This document shows positions 8,110-17,933 of a stretch of 64,000 bases of DNA, one piece after another. The notes under the pieces were generated by a model. That model searched no databases and was not told the origin of the DNA. It saw only the letters and a program-made list of their open reading frames with translations. The stretch lies in NCBI GenBank assembly GCA_001803395.1, contig MHBU01000031.1:198632-262631 (forward strand), written 5' to 3'. This DNA comes from Methylotenera sp. RIFCSPLOWO2_02_FULL_45_14. Its GTDB lineage: Bacteria > Pseudomonadota > Gammaproteobacteria > Burkholderiales > Methylophilaceae. The translations under genes were made by a program, and so were the position numbers. The first letter of the stretch is position 1; the number at the start of each line of letters is the position of its first letter.

Positions 8110-8793
8110 ATGCGCCTTTTTATTGCAGCTGTAAGTTTTGCTTTGTTTGTTGGCCATGCTAATGCACTGGGTGTCAGTGATTTAACCAATGCCGAAGCCA
8201 GTAGCGGGCTTAAAGCCGCGCTGATTCAGGGAGCAGATAAGGCCGTTAATCAATTAAGCGCAACGGATGGGTTTTTTGGTAATAAAGAAGTCAAAATTCC
8301 GTTACCCGATACCCTGAAAAAAGCTGAGAGAACCATGCGCATATTGGGGATGGGTAAGCAGGCGGATGAATTGGTGCTGAGAATGAACCGTGCGGCAGAG
8401 GCGGCGGTGCCTGAAGCAAAAGCATTATTAGTGGATTCAGTCAAAAAAATGAGCGTAACCGATGCTAAAGCTATTTTGACAGGCAGTGATGATGCTGCAA
8501 CGCAATACTTCAAAAAAACCACATCAGCACCCATGGCCGAGAAATTTCTGCCTATTGTTAAAAAAGCCACTGAAGATGTGCAGTTGGCTCAGCAATATAA
8601 TAAATTTGCACAAATGGGCAATAAGGTTGGGTTGGTGAAAAAAGACCAGGTCAACTTAGAGCAATATGTTACTCAAAAAACGCTTGATGGCGTGTATTTA
8701 ATGATGGTAAAAGAAGAAGCCGCCATCCGTAAAGACCCGGTAGGGCAAACAAGTAATCTTCTGAAGAAAGTGTTTGGCGCATTAAATTATTAA
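8110..8793 (+). CDS. DUF4197 domain-containing exported protein
   Basis: A 227-residue protein that is almost entirely a DUF4197 domain (function unknown). The start is taken at ATG 8110, which has GGAGA six bases upstream; an in-frame TTG at 8098 is less likely. The N-terminus (MRLFIAAVSFALFVGHANA) is a Sec signal peptide, so the protein is periplasmic or envelope-linked. Family features visible are GLKAALIQGADKAVNQL near 35, KIPLPDTLKKAERTMRILG near 65 and the C-terminal TLDGVYLMMVKEEAAIRKDP. It stands alone between glgP and purL. Confidence 0.85.
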   Translation: MRLFIAAVSFALFVGHANALGVSDLTNAEASSGLKAALIQGADKAVNQLSATDGFFGNKEVKIPLPDTLKKAERTMRILGMGKQADELVLRMNRAAEAAVPEAKALLVDSVKKMSVTDAKAILTGSDDAATQYFKKTTSAPMAEKFLPIVKKATEDVQLAQQYNKFAQMGNKVGLVKKDQVNLEQYVTQKTLDGVYLMMVKEEAAIRKDPVGQTSNLLKKVFGALNY

Positions 8794-8942
8794 GTCTAGT
8801 TGAAGTAACGATTCAGTGAGTTCTATAAATTCACATCTAAACTAGCAATTTCAATCAGCGGCAATGGTCAATTTAGGCTTAATTGTCGCTAATCTGTTAA
8901 AATTCTGCTTTATTCAAACCATTGATATTTAGCTGAGTTTTA

Positions 8943-11900
8943 ATGAGCCAATCTAAACCCAATCCCCAAATGATTAGTTTGCGCGGTAGCGCTGCTTTAT
9001 CACCTTTTCGCGTTGAAAAAATCCAAAACAAATTAAACGATATTTGTCCGAATATTGGGCATTTATATGCTGAGTTTTGGCATTTTGCATGGGTTGATAA
9101 CGCTGCGATAACAGCAGAGCAAGCAAGTAAGCTTAATCAAATTTTGACTTACGGCCCAAGTCTTCAGGCAGAAGATCCGCAAGGCGAGCTGATTTTAGTG
9201 TTGCCCAGAGTGGGTACGATTTCACCATGGGCATCGCGTGCTACCGATATTGTGCAGCACTGTGGTTTGCCCGAGATTGCGCGTGTGGAGCGCGGCATTG
9301 CTTATTATGTGCAAACTAAAAATGGACAAGCTTTAACGGCTGCAGAGCGCCAACAACTGTTGCCTTTAATTCACGACCGCATGACGGAATCTGTATTTTC
9401 TCAGTTGCAGGATGCCGCAAAACTTTATCATACAGCGTCACCTGTGCCATTAAGTACAGTGGATATTTTGCAGGGTGGTAAAGCGGCGCTTAATCAGGCC
9501 AATAGCGAGATGGGATTGGCATTATCATCAGATGAAGTGGATTATCTCGTTGATAATTTTACGAGAATGCAACGCAACCCAACCGATGTTGAATTGATGA
9601 TGTTTGCACAAGCCAACTCTGAGCATTGTCGACATAAAATCTTTAATGCAGACTGGGTGATTGATGGTGAACAGCAAGAGCTGTCGCTATTCGGCATGAT
9701 ACGTAATACGCACAAGCTTAACCCTGGTAACACGGTGATGGCTTACTCCGATAATTCTTCTATCGTCGCCGGGCAAAACCCGGGGCAAGCCACTAAACGC
9801 TTTTATCCAACCGATAATGGTGCGTATGGCTATCTTGAAGAAGAAATGCATTACCTCATGAAGGTGGAAACGCATAACCACCCGACTGCTATTTCACCTT
9901 TCGCCGGTGCGGCCACAGGGGCGGGTGGCGAGATTCGTGATGAAGGCGCTACTGGCAGCGGTTCTAAGCCTAAAGCGGGGTTGACGGGCTTTTCAGTTTC
10001 TAATTTAAATATCCCAAACTTTAATCAACCGTGGGAATCAAGTAGCTACGGCAAACCAGGACGTATCGCTTCACCGTTGCAGATTATGGTAGATGGCCCG
10101 CTTGGAGGCGCGGCTTATAACAACGAGTTTGGTCGTCCTAACATTGCAGGCTATTTCCGCACGTTTGAGTTGGAAGCCCAAGATGCCAATGGCAAAGCCG
10201 AAGTACGTGGCTACCACAAGCCCATTATGTTGGCTGGCGGCATCGGTAATATTTCTGCCAAACATTCTAAAAAGAACCCGATTCCAGCAGGCGCGGCTTT
10301 AGTGCAACTGGGTGGTCCAGCCATGTTGATCGGCCTTGGTGGCAGTGCGGCATCGAGCATGGATACAGGCAGCAATGTTGAAAACCTGGATTTTGATTCG
10401 GTACAACGCGGCAACCCTGAGCTGGAACGCAGAGCGCAGGAAGTGATTGACCGTTGCTGGCAGTTGGGTGAAAACAATCCAATTTTAAGCATTCACGATG
10501 TAGGCGCAGGGGGTATTTCAAATGCTTTTCCTGAACTTGTGAATGATGCAGGCGTAGGTGCAATTTTTCAATTACGTGATGTACACAATGAAGAGCCTGG
10601 TATGTCGCCACGCGAGCTATGGAGTAACGAGGCGCAAGAGCGTTACGTAATGGCAATTGCGCAAGCAGATTTGCCGCGTTTTAAAGCGATATGTGAGCGC
10701 GAGCGTTGCCCGTTTGCGGTGGTGGGTGTTGCCACTGAAGCACGCCATTTAACCGTGGCAGATAGTCATTTTGATAACAAACCTGTGGATATGGATTTAT
10801 CGGTATTGCTCGGTAAACCACCAAAAATGACACGTGATGTTAAAAGCACCGCAAAACAATTGCGCGCTTTTGAACCCAGCAAAGTTGATTTAAAAGAAGC
10901 CGCGGCGCGTGTATTAAGATTGCCTGGTGTCGCTGATAAAACTTTCTTGATTACGATTGGTGACCGTTCCGTAACCGGTTTAGTGGCGCGTGAACAAATG
11001 GTTGGACCGTGGCAAGTGCCTGTGGCTGACGTGGCGGTGACGCTTGCGGGCTTTGAGACGTATATTGGTGAAGCGTTTGCTATCGGTGAAAAAGCGCCGT
11101 TAGCTCTCGTGAATGCGCCGGCATCAGGCCGTATGGCCATTGGTGAGGCAATCACCAATATTGCCGCCTGTTTCATTGATGATTTAAGTAATTTGAAATT
11201 ATCTGCCAACTGGATGGCGCCAACAGGGCATGCGGGTGAAGATGCGGCCTTGTATGAAACCGTAAAAGCGGTTGGTATGGAACTTTGCCCGCAACTGGGT
11301 ATTAGTATTCCCGTCGGCAAAGATTCCATGAGTATGAAGACGGTGTGGAGTGAGGTGGGAGCCAATGGGGAGCTCGAAAGTAAAGCGGTTACCTCGCCAA
11401 TTTCATTGGTAGTAACGGCATTTGCTACAACGCCAGATGCACGTAAAACCCTGACGCCACAGCTACAAACCAATGTGGCCTCTAAGTTAATCGTGATCGA
11501 TTTGGGCGCAGGTAAAAATCGTATGGGCGGTTCTAGTTTGGCGCAGGTTTATGGTGAGGTGGGCGATGTGGCACCTGATGTGGATGATGCTAATCAGCTT
11601 AAACACTTCTTTAACACCATCCAGCAATTGAATAAAGCGGGAAAAATTCTAGCGTACCACGACCGTTCAGATGGTGGTTTATTTACCACCTTGGTTGAAA
11701 TGGCGTTTGCAGGCCACTGCGGGTTAAATGTTGATGTTTCAAGCTTGCCAGGCGGCATTGTCGAAGTGCTATATAACGAGGAACTAGGTGCGGTTATTCA
11801 AGTGCCGGCGCAAGATGCACCAGCCATCGTTGCGCAATTTAACGGCTTGGCACATGTGATTGCTGAGGTAACCGAGGCTAACCAAATCGAAATTAAGCAA

Positions 11901-12896
11901 CACAGCAAGATCATGTTCAGTGACACCCGTGTCAATTTGCATCGCATGTGGTCTGAAACCACCTACCAAATGCAAAAGCTACGCGATAACCCAGTGAGTG
12001 CGCAGCAAGAATATGACAAATTACTCAATGTAAGTGACCGAGGTTTGTTTACGGAGCTGACATACAATCCAAGTGACAATATCGCAGCGCCTTATATCAA
12101 TACTGGTGTTCGTCCTAAAATGGCGATTTTACGTGAGCAGGGCGTCAATGGACATGTGGAAATGGCAGCTTCGTTTGATCGCGCAGGCTTTGCCACTTTT
12201 GATGTACACATGAGTGACATTATTGCTGGCCGTGTATCGCTGCAAGAGTTTGCTGGGCTTGTGGCCTGTGGTGGTTTTTCTTACGGTGATGTACTCGGTG
12301 CAGGTGAAGGTTGGGCAAAATCTATTTTATTTAACACGCGTGCACGCGATGAGTTTTCAGCGTTTTTTAATCGCCAGGATAGCTTTGCTTTGGGTGTTTG
12401 TAACGGCTGCCAAATGATGAGCAATCTGCGTGAGTTGATTCCAGGTGCGGCACACTGGCCGCATTTTGTGCGCAATAAATCTGAGCAGTTTGAGGCCAGG
12501 CTTGCCATGGTAGAGGTTTTAGAGTCGCCTTCACTATTTTTTAACGGCATGGCGGGTAGCAAAATGCCGATTGCAGTGGCACATGGTGAAGGTTTTGCCG
12601 AGTTCTCAAAAGAACCTTCTCAAACAAACGCTGTCAATGAATTGTTGGCGAAAAAATTAGTGACCATGCGCTTTATTGATCATGCGTCAACACCCACTGA
12701 GGTTTACCCGTTTAACCCAAACGGATCACCGCAAGGGGTAACCGGATTAACCAGCACAGATGGGCGTTTTAGTATTATGATGCCACATCCTGAACGTGTG
12801 ATTCGTAACGTGCAAAACACTTGGCAACGTTGCGAAGATGCCGAAGATAGCGCTTGGATGAGAATGTTCCGTAATGCAAGACGCAATATTGCATAA
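8943..12896 (+). CDS. purL: Phosphoribosylformylglycinamidine synthase
   Basis: Large single-chain FGAM synthase: ATP and glutamine-dependent conversion of FGAR to FGAM, fourth step of purine synthesis. At 1317 residues it has the proteobacterial layout: PurS-like N-terminus, linker, two AIRS-type ATP-binding halves, and a class I glutaminase domain. Visible blocks are [15 protein letters not shown] near 220, [20 protein letters not shown] near 308, [10 protein letters not shown] in the second half, and the glutaminase nucleophile C1153 in [12 protein letters not shown] with the HPE triad residues in MMPHPERV. It stands alone. Confidence 0.97.
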   Translation: MSQSKPNPQMISLRGSAALSPFRVEKIQNKLNDICPNIGHLYAEFWHFAWVDNAAITAEQASKLNQILTYGPSLQAEDPQGELILVLPRVGTISPWASRATDIVQHCGLPEIARVERGIAYYVQTKNGQALTAAERQQLLPLIHDRMTESVFSQLQDAAKLYHTASPVPLSTVDILQGGKAALNQANSEMGLALSSDEVDYLVDNFTRMQRNPTDVELMMFAQANSEHCRHKIFNADWVIDGEQQELSLFGMIRNTHKLNPGNTVMAYSDNSSIVAGQNPGQATKRFYPTDNGAYGYLEEEMHYLMKVETHNHPTAISPFAGAATGAGGEIRDEGATGSGSKPKAGLTGFSVSNLNIPNFNQPWESSSYGKPGRIASPLQIMVDGPLGGAAYNNEFGRPNIAGYFRTFELEAQDANGKAEVRGYHKPIMLAGGIGNISAKHSKKNPIPAGAALVQLGGPAMLIGLGGSAASSMDTGSNVENLDFDSVQRGNPELERRAQEVIDRCWQLGENNPILSIHDVGAGGISNAFPELVNDAGVGAIFQLRDVHNEEPGMSPRELWSNEAQERYVMAIAQADLPRFKAICERERCPFAVVGVATEARHLTVADSHFDNKPVDMDLSVLLGKPPKMTRDVKSTAKQLRAFEPSKVDLKEAAARVLRLPGVADKTFLITIGDRSVTGLVAREQMVGPWQVPVADVAVTLAGFETYIGEAFAIGEKAPLALVNAPASGRMAIGEAITNIAACFIDDLSNLKLSANWMAPTGHAGEDAALYETVKAVGMELCPQLGISIPVGKDSMSMKTVWSEVGANGELESKAVTSPISLVVTAFATTPDARKTLTPQLQTNVASKLIVIDLGAGKNRMGGSSLAQVYGEVGDVAPDVDDANQLKHFFNTIQQLNKAGKILAYHDRSDGGLFTTLVEMAFAGHCGLNVDVSSLPGGIVEVLYNEELGAVIQVPAQDAPAIVAQFNGLAHVIAEVTEANQIEIKQHSKIMFSDTRVNLHRMWSETTYQMQKLRDNPVSAQQEYDKLLNVSDRGLFTELTYNPSDNIAAPYINTGVRPKMAILREQGVNGHVEMAASFDRAGFATFDVHMSDIIAGRVSLQEFAGLVACGGFSYGDVLGAGEGWAKSILFNTRARDEFSAFFNRQDSFALGVCNGCQMMSNLRELIPGAAHWPHFVRNKSEQFEARLAMVEVLESPSLFFNGMAGSKMPIAVAHGEGFAEFSKEPSQTNAVNELLAKKLVTMRFIDHASTPTEVYPFNPNGSPQGVTGLTSTDGRFSIMMPHPERVIRNVQNTWQRCEDAEDSAWMRMFRNARRNIA

Positions 12897-12943
12897 GTTA
12901 AAAGCTGTAAATTAAGTTGAAAATAACCTTGGAGAAAAGTAAC

Positions 12944-13429
12944 ATGAAATTCATTAGTACACTGTTGGCTACACTAGTTTTAAGTTTTTCTATCAATGCC
13001 ATGGCGCTCACCGATGATGAGAATATGGAATTCGTAGAGGCTATCACAACTGGTAATTTGAAAATAGTCAAAAAATATGTAGGGGCTGATGCTAAAAATG
13101 CCAATGAGAAATCATTTGCATGGTCACCGGTACAAATGGCGGCTAATAAAAACCAAATTGAAACCGTAAAGTATTTATTGAGCAAAGGTGCTGATATCAA
13201 TTATGTACATCCTTTATCACATAACTCAGCGTTTCATTTAGCCGTATTTAATGGCTTTGATGATATGGTTAAACTGTTAGCAAGTAGTGGTGCAAATGTT
13301 AACGAAAAATTAAAAGCAGAGGTGTCTATCCTTCGCCCCTTGAAAGATGCAGGTAACACACACATGGTGGAGTTGCTTACAAGCTTGGGCGTGACAGATG
13401 AAGGTTGCCAGGAAGAAAAATGTTTTTAA
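12944..13429 (+). CDS. Small exported ankyrin-repeat protein
   Basis: A 161-residue protein with a signal peptide (MKFISTLLATLVLSFSINAMA) followed by about three to four ankyrin repeats, e.g. WSPVQMAANKNQIETVKYLL with SKGADINYVHP and NSAFHLAVFNGFDDMVKLL. The start at ATG 12944 has GGAG nine bases upstream; an in-frame TTG at 12917 would ruin the signal peptide. It probably acts in the periplasm through protein contacts; the partner is unknown. The C-terminus ends in EEGCQEEKCF-like cysteine spacing (two Cys), suggesting a disulfide. It lies just upstream of the fcc cluster but is separated from it by a promoter region. Confidence 0.8.
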   Translation: MKFISTLLATLVLSFSINAMALTDDENMEFVEAITTGNLKIVKKYVGADAKNANEKSFAWSPVQMAANKNQIETVKYLLSKGADINYVHPLSHNSAFHLAVFNGFDDMVKLLASSGANVNEKLKAEVSILRPLKDAGNTHMVELLTSLGVTDEGCQEEKCF

Positions 13430-13432
13430 AAG

Positions 13433-13448
13433 TGTGACTTAGGTCACG
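13433..13448 (+). promoter_or_regulatory. CRP/FNR-family binding site upstream of fccA
   Basis: TGTGA-CTTAGG-TCACG fits the TGTGA-N6-TCACA pattern of CRP-family regulators. Its centre (13440.5) lies about 41 bases before the start predicted from the -10 box TAGAAT at 13469-13474, the classic class II activator position. The regulator is not identified. Confidence 0.5.
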
Positions 13449-13468
13449 CATTATTCATAAAAATTATT

Positions 13469-13474
13469 TAGAAT
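13469..13474 (+). promoter_or_regulatory. -10 element of the fcc cluster promoter
   Basis: TAGAAT, with no convincing -35 box, as expected at an activator-dependent promoter. It predicts a transcription start near 13481 and a leader of about 21 bases. Confidence 0.45.
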
Positions 13475-13501
13475 GGGGTTTTAATTTACTTTCAAAATGC
13501 C

Positions 13502-13879
13502 ATGAAAAAAATAATTACCATGATGGTTTTGGCAACATTATTGATAACCTCAGTAGCAAGCGCTGCTGAGGTTTTTGTTTTATCCGCAGACCAAAGTAAC
13601 CATATACGTGTATTAGCCGCTTCTTGTGCCGCTTGTCACGGAACCAATGGCAATGGTGTTGATAAGGCGAAACTACTAGCCGGCATTGAAAAAACAGATT
13701 TTTTAACAAAAATGTTAGCCTTTAAATCAGGTGAGCGCGAGGCGACCGTCATGCATAGGCATGCTAGAGGTTTGAATACACAAGAGATAGAAGGCTTGGC
13801 AACCTATTTCTCATCGCAAATACCACGTCAACCATCAGCGTTAACTTCACAAGTTTTAAATAAAAATCATGCAAACTAA
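13502..13879 (+). CDS. fccA: Sulfide dehydrogenase cytochrome c subunit (FccA-like)
   Basis: A 125-residue monoheme class I cytochrome c with a Sec signal peptide (about residues 1-22), hence periplasmic. Heme is attached at CAACH, residues 42-46. The axial Met is probably M84 in TVMHRHARGL, followed by the usual IEGLATYFSSQ helix. It overlaps the next gene by 11 bases and that gene encodes the flavoprotein partner, so it should be the electron acceptor subunit of a flavocytochrome c that takes electrons from sulfide. An intrinsic-terminator-like hairpin is embedded in its signal-peptide codons (13546-13580). Confidence 0.85.
   Translation: MKKIITMMVLATLLITSVASAAEVFVLSADQSNHIRVLAASCAACHGTNGNGVDKAKLLAGIEKTDFLTKMLAFKSGEREATVMHRHARGLNTQEIEGLATYFSSQIPRQPSALTSQVLNKNHAN
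13546..13580 (+). terminator. Terminator-like hairpin inside the fccA signal-peptide codons
   Basis: A 12-bp stem, AACCTCAGTAGC (13546-13557) with GCTGCTGAGGTT (13562-13573), has one G-U pair and a 4-base loop AAGC, and is followed by TTTGTTT. It has the form of a Rho-independent terminator but lies inside the coding sequence. It could act as an attenuator when translation is poor; this is inference. Confidence 0.5.
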
Positions 13880-15146
13880 CCGTCGCGATTTTATAAAGTT
13901 AGCGGGTGTTGGTTTAGGTTTAGGCCTGGCGAATGCAAGTTTGCCAGCTTTTGCCAGAGCAATCAAACTGCCGATTGGTCGCGTGGTGATTATCGGTGGT
14001 GGTTACGCAGGCGCAACCGCTGCCAAGTATCTGCGGCTATGGAGCTTAGGCGCCATTGAAGTGATTGTGGTTGAAGCCAATAAACAATTTGTATCGTGCC
14101 CATTAAGCAATTTGGTATTGGGTGGCAGCAAAAGCATCAATGACTTAACTTTTGGTTACGATGCGCTTAAGGCAAACCATGGCATTCAATGGGTGCAGGA
14201 TACGGTGACTGCCATTGATAGCACGGCAAAAAAAGTCACGATGCTGCGTGGTGACTTGACCTACGATAGATTGATTGTCGCGCCTGGGGTTGATTTTATT
14301 TATGATGATTTACCTATGCTGGCAAGTGCTGAAGCACAACAACAAATACCGCATGCTTGGAAAGCAGGCTGGCAAACGGTAAATTTGCGTAAGCAATTAG
14401 AAGCCATGCCAGATGGCGGCGTATTTGTGATGAACGTACCCAAAGCACCCTACCGTTGTCCACCTGGACCTTATGAGCGCGCGTGCCAGGTGGCGAGTTA
14501 CCTCAAAGTGCACAAGCCAAAAAGTAAAATTATTGTATTGGATGCCAATGCAGAAATTATTTCTAAAAAAGGCTTATTTACTAAAGCCTGGGCTAATTTG
14601 TACCCAGGCATTGTAGATTACCGTTCCGATAGTATGATTACAGGTGTGGATGTTGCGACCAAAACGGTCACCACGGATTTTGATAAAATAAGCGCAGATG
14701 TGCTTAATATCATTCCGCCACAACGTGCGGGCAAAATCGCGCAAATAGCGAACTTGACCGAAAAAGACTACCCGTGGTGCGAAGTTAATTTTTTAACGTA
14801 TGAATCCAAACTGGCGCAAAATGTACACGTGCTGGGCGACAGTGTTGCAGCAGGTCTGCCAAAATCCGCACACATGGCCACCAACCAGGCTAAAGTGTGC
14901 GCTAACGCGATTGTGCAATTGATGGCAGGCTTAGCGCCAGACCCGGCACCCGTATTCGCTAATACTTGTTATAGTTTTGTCACTGATAAATCTGCCATGC
15001 ATGTGGCCAATGTGTATCGCTATGATGAAGCTAAAAAAATCATGATATCTGCTGAAGGTGGAGGTGTGTCGTTAGCCCCTTCTGACAAAGAAGGCGACTA
15101 TGCGGCAAGTTGGGCACAAAACATTTGGACCGATGTGTTGACTTGA
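13869..15146 (+). CDS. fccB: Flavocytochrome c sulfide dehydrogenase flavoprotein subunit (FccB-like)
   Basis: A 425-residue FAD protein of the SQR/FCSD family that oxidises sulfide and passes electrons to the FccA cytochrome in the periplasm. It starts with a Tat signal (NRRDFIKLAGVGLGLG), then the FAD-binding motif VVIIGGGYAGATAAKYL near residues 39-55. Cysteines C77 (VSCPLSN), C197 (YRCPPGPYE) and C367 (NTCYS) are in the positions expected for the family; C197 and C367 probably form the redox disulfide next to FAD. HVLGDSVAAGLPKSAHMA binds FAD near 320. The C-terminal FCSD flavin-binding region runs to the end. It overlaps fccA by 11 bases. Confidence 0.88.
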   Translation: MQTNRRDFIKLAGVGLGLGLANASLPAFARAIKLPIGRVVIIGGGYAGATAAKYLRLWSLGAIEVIVVEANKQFVSCPLSNLVLGGSKSINDLTFGYDALKANHGIQWVQDTVTAIDSTAKKVTMLRGDLTYDRLIVAPGVDFIYDDLPMLASAEAQQQIPHAWKAGWQTVNLRKQLEAMPDGGVFVMNVPKAPYRCPPGPYERACQVASYLKVHKPKSKIIVLDANAEIISKKGLFTKAWANLYPGIVDYRSDSMITGVDVATKTVTTDFDKISADVLNIIPPQRAGKIAQIANLTEKDYPWCEVNFLTYESKLAQNVHVLGDSVAAGLPKSAHMATNQAKVCANAIVQLMAGLAPDPAPVFANTCYSFVTDKSAMHVANVYRYDEAKKIMISAEGGGVSLAPSDKEGDYAASWAQNIWTDVLT

Positions 15147-15184
15147 TTCTTAAATATACCCTTACGCTAGCACGACTCAAAAAA

Positions 15185-16390
15185 ATGCCTGATTATTTAA
15201 CACAAAATATTCTCAAGCTAGTGACTTTGGCATTTTTGTTGGTTACGCCGTTAGCCATTGCCAGCCCTGATCTAACGCAGATCAAACTCCCCGCTGGTTT
15301 TAAAATTGAGATTTTTGCTGGCGTTGCTACTAAAAATAGCGCGGCATTGCGCGGGGTTAGATTTATCGCGTTTGACGCAAAAGGCAATCTTTATGTTTCT
15401 GTAACAAAAGCGAATAAAGTGCTGATGCTGCCCGATGCCGATCAAGACGGCATTGCCGATGAAGTAATCACCGTGGCAGAAAACTTAAATGCCCCACAAG
15501 GGTTAGCCTTTGTGGGAGATGATCTTTTAGTGGCTAATCAAAATGGCGTGGTCAAGCTTAAACAGGAAAACGGACAATGGTCAGCGCCGCAGCCATTGAT
15601 AACAAACCTACCGGCTGGCGGGCATACCCTTAAAAATATAAAGTTGGGTGCCGATGGTTTTTTATATATCAATGTAGGTTCAAGTTGCAATGTGTGCCTT
15701 GAAAATGACCCGTTGCGCGCAACGATATTACGCTATACCGCAGCAGGCCAGCCAGCAGGTGCGCTAGTTACGTTAGGCCGTCACCAGCAATCAGCTGTTT
15801 GGGCGCGTGGTTTGCGTAATTCGCAAGGTTTTGCATGGCACCCCGTAACAAAACAAATGTTTGCCACCAACAATGGGGCTGATAATCGCTCTGCTATTAA
15901 GAATGGCGCTGTGAATGACGAATTGCCGCCAGAACATTTAAATAAAATTGAAGCGGGTAAACATTACGGCTGGCCACATTGCTGGGCAGACCCCAGTAAT
16001 CTGAATGCACAGGTGGAAGATCCAAATTTTAGAGCAGAGCCCAATTTTTGTAGCACCACACAGCCGCCTGCGATTACTTTTACCTCACATACCACGCCGA
16101 TAGGCATCACTTTTTTAGATAAAACCAATTGGCCCGCTGAATATAAATCAGATGCCATTGTGGCAATGCATGGCTCTTGGAATCGTAAACAACCCGCAGG
16201 TTACCAGCTGGTTCGTGTAAAATTCAAACATCATCAAGCGCACGTGGCTGAAGATTTTGCAACAGGCTGGTTACAAAATAATCGGGCTTGGGGCAGACCC
16301 GTTGATGTAGCCGTTGGCGCAGATGGTGCGCTGTATGTCACTGATGATAAACTAGATGCAATTTACCGCATTAGCTACCAAGGTAAGTAA
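15185..16390 (+). CDS. PQQ-dependent sugar/sorbosone dehydrogenase-like beta-propeller
   Basis: A 401-residue exported six-bladed beta-propeller related to soluble glucose/sorbosone dehydrogenases. The signal peptide spans about residues 1-27 from ATG 15185; an in-frame TTG at 15110 would overlap fccB and is rejected. Family signals include LPAGFKIEIFAG at the N-terminus, the Ca-binding-like DADQDG near 90, SNVGSSCNVC-type loop near 160, WARGLRNSQGFAWHP near 200, HYGWPHCW near 260 and AMHGSWNR near 320. Members oxidise sugars or aldehydes with PQQ and pass electrons to cytochrome c, which fits the neighbouring cytochrome, but the substrate is unknown. It begins 38 bases after fccB. Confidence 0.78.
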   Translation: MPDYLTQNILKLVTLAFLLVTPLAIASPDLTQIKLPAGFKIEIFAGVATKNSAALRGVRFIAFDAKGNLYVSVTKANKVLMLPDADQDGIADEVITVAENLNAPQGLAFVGDDLLVANQNGVVKLKQENGQWSAPQPLITNLPAGGHTLKNIKLGADGFLYINVGSSCNVCLENDPLRATILRYTAAGQPAGALVTLGRHQQSAVWARGLRNSQGFAWHPVTKQMFATNNGADNRSAIKNGAVNDELPPEHLNKIEAGKHYGWPHCWADPSNLNAQVEDPNFRAEPNFCSTTQPPAITFTSHTTPIGITFLDKTNWPAEYKSDAIVAMHGSWNRKQPAGYQLVRVKFKHHQAHVAEDFATGWLQNNRAWGRPVDVAVGADGALYVTDDKLDAIYRISYQGK

Positions 16391-16402
16391 GGAGTAAATA
16401 AT

Positions 16403-16999
16403 ATGAAAAAATACATCCCCCACATTTTGTTGGCATTAATATTACTGTTGAATTTAAATGCAGAGGCCGATGAAGCCAGCGGCGCCAATAGCACTCCCAA
16501 TATGCTGGTCTATATTCAGCCCGTGGAATATACCAACCCCATCAAGTTATGGCATTACTACCGCGATTACTGGTTTTACCAAGGCCCGGTGGTAGAGCAT
16601 TTAGCCATGCCTAAATTAACCCAACTATATGGTGCGGTGAGCCTGTGTGAAAGCAATCAATCCGCCAATACTTTGGTTTGGTTGCAACCTAGAATGTTTT
16701 ATAACCCACAGGTACAAGTATTTTATGGCAAGGTAACAGCCAATGTTTACACAGGGGTCGGTAAGCTTGTAGGTACTTATGTGGGGGAATCTAAGCAACA
16801 TGGTTTTTTAGATATAAAACCAGATTATTGGATAGAAAAAGCCTACGCGCTGGCTATTGATGAAATGATAGGTAAAATGCAAGCTGACAACACTTTGCAA
16901 GCTTTAATCAATACGCCGCAAGCAAATAGTGCAAATGCAGCCCCTTGCAGCATGGTAACTTTGCTGCCAACACCAAAAATCAGAGCCATGTCTTTCTAG
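16403..16999 (+). CDS. Exported protein of unknown function in the fcc cluster
   Basis: A 198-residue protein with a signal peptide (MKKYIPHILLALILLLNLNAEA), starting 12 bases after the PQQ-type gene with GGAG as ribosome binding site. I do not recognise a family. The mature part is rich in Tyr, Trp and Phe (LWHYYRDYWFYQGPVVEHL, LQPRMFYNPQVQVFYGKV), with an alternating pattern around 85-130 that suggests beta strands, and a helix near 145-165. Two cysteines (LCES near 78 and PCSM near 183) could form a disulfide. The placement implies an accessory or envelope role in the same oxidation module. Confidence 0.7.
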   Translation: MKKYIPHILLALILLLNLNAEADEASGANSTPNMLVYIQPVEYTNPIKLWHYYRDYWFYQGPVVEHLAMPKLTQLYGAVSLCESNQSANTLVWLQPRMFYNPQVQVFYGKVTANVYTGVGKLVGTYVGESKQHGFLDIKPDYWIEKAYALAIDEMIGKMQADNTLQALINTPQANSANAAPCSMVTLLPTPKIRAMSF

Positions 17000-17045
17000 G
17001 AAAACTTTTAGAAAAGACTTTTCAGGAAAGAATTTAGGAGCAATC

Positions 17046-17924
17046 ATGCCACATACAAAAATAACATTAGCATCAATTTTCGTACTCAGTGCCTTAATCC
17101 TTGGTTGCCAGAGCATCTCAAAACCTATTGAATACACATCACAAAAAATTACCGGGTTAAAAACGCCGGAATCTGTCGTACAAGCCAAAGATGGCCGTAT
17201 TTTTGTATCAGAAATCAACGGCTTTGGTAAAGATGGTGATGGTCAAATTACGGTGATTGACGCATTAGGTAAAGCCTCCATTTTTGCGAGCGGATTAGAT
17301 GACCCCAAAGGGCTGGCAATGATTGGTCAAGATTTATACGTAGCGGATAAAACAAAAATCTTAAAAATTACGCCAACTGGCAAAGTGAGCGTATTTGTTG
17401 CGGCAGAAAGCTTTCCAGTTACGCCATTATTTTTAAATGATTTAGAAGCTGACCCGCAAGGCAACTTATATGTGAGTGATAGTGGCGACCTGTTTAAAAC
17501 AGGTAAAGGTGGCGCCGTTTATAAAATCAACCCACAGGGCAGCGTACAGCTGCTCATTAACGACACACAAGACGCGCGTATTAAAGCCCCTAATGGCTTA
17601 TTAGCAGATGACACCGGCAATGTATTGATCATTGTAGATTTTGCCTCTGGCATACTTTACAGCTTAAATACACGCACACAGGCTTTAACTGATATTAGTG
17701 AAGGTTTTGGCGGTGGTGATGGTGTAGTGCATCATTCTAATGGCACCATGTACGTGAGCGATTGGAACAACGGTAAAGTGTTTAGCATCAATACCAAAGG
17801 TGATGTTGAACTGCTAAAAAGCGGCTATCAAGCAGCGGCAGATATTGCCATTACCAAAGATGAAAAATACATCATGGTGCCGGATATGAAAGCGGGCGAG
17901 CTGGATTTTATTTCGCTGCAATAA
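17046..17924 (+). CDS. SMP-30/gluconolactonase-like beta-propeller lipoprotein
   Basis: A 292-residue SMP-30/Gluconolactonase/LRE-like six-bladed propeller, with lipoprotein signal LILGC (lipid Cys about residue 21), so anchored in the envelope. The blades repeat as GRIFVSEINGFG, DDPKGLAMIGQDLYVAD, PLFLNDLEADPQGNLYVSDSGD, APNGLLADDTGNVLIIVDF and GGGDGVVHHSNGTMYVSDWNNG, with the metal-site-like D/N residues of the fold. It could hydrolyse a lactone produced by the upstream sugar dehydrogenase-like protein, but the substrate is not known. It begins 46 bases after the unknown gene with AGGAG upstream. Confidence 0.8.
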   Translation: MPHTKITLASIFVLSALILGCQSISKPIEYTSQKITGLKTPESVVQAKDGRIFVSEINGFGKDGDGQITVIDALGKASIFASGLDDPKGLAMIGQDLYVADKTKILKITPTGKVSVFVAAESFPVTPLFLNDLEADPQGNLYVSDSGDLFKTGKGGAVYKINPQGSVQLLINDTQDARIKAPNGLLADDTGNVLIIVDFASGILYSLNTRTQALTDISEGFGGGDGVVHHSNGTMYVSDWNNGKVFSINTKGDVELLKSGYQAAADIAITKDEKYIMVPDMKAGELDFISLQ

Positions 17925-17933
17925 CAAAACTCA

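Noticed and set aside
10766..11473. 235-codon open frame on the minus strand inside purL
   Set aside because: Fully antisense to a strongly conserved part of purL, no ribosome site and low-complexity Ser/Ala/Thr composition; a shadow of codon bias.
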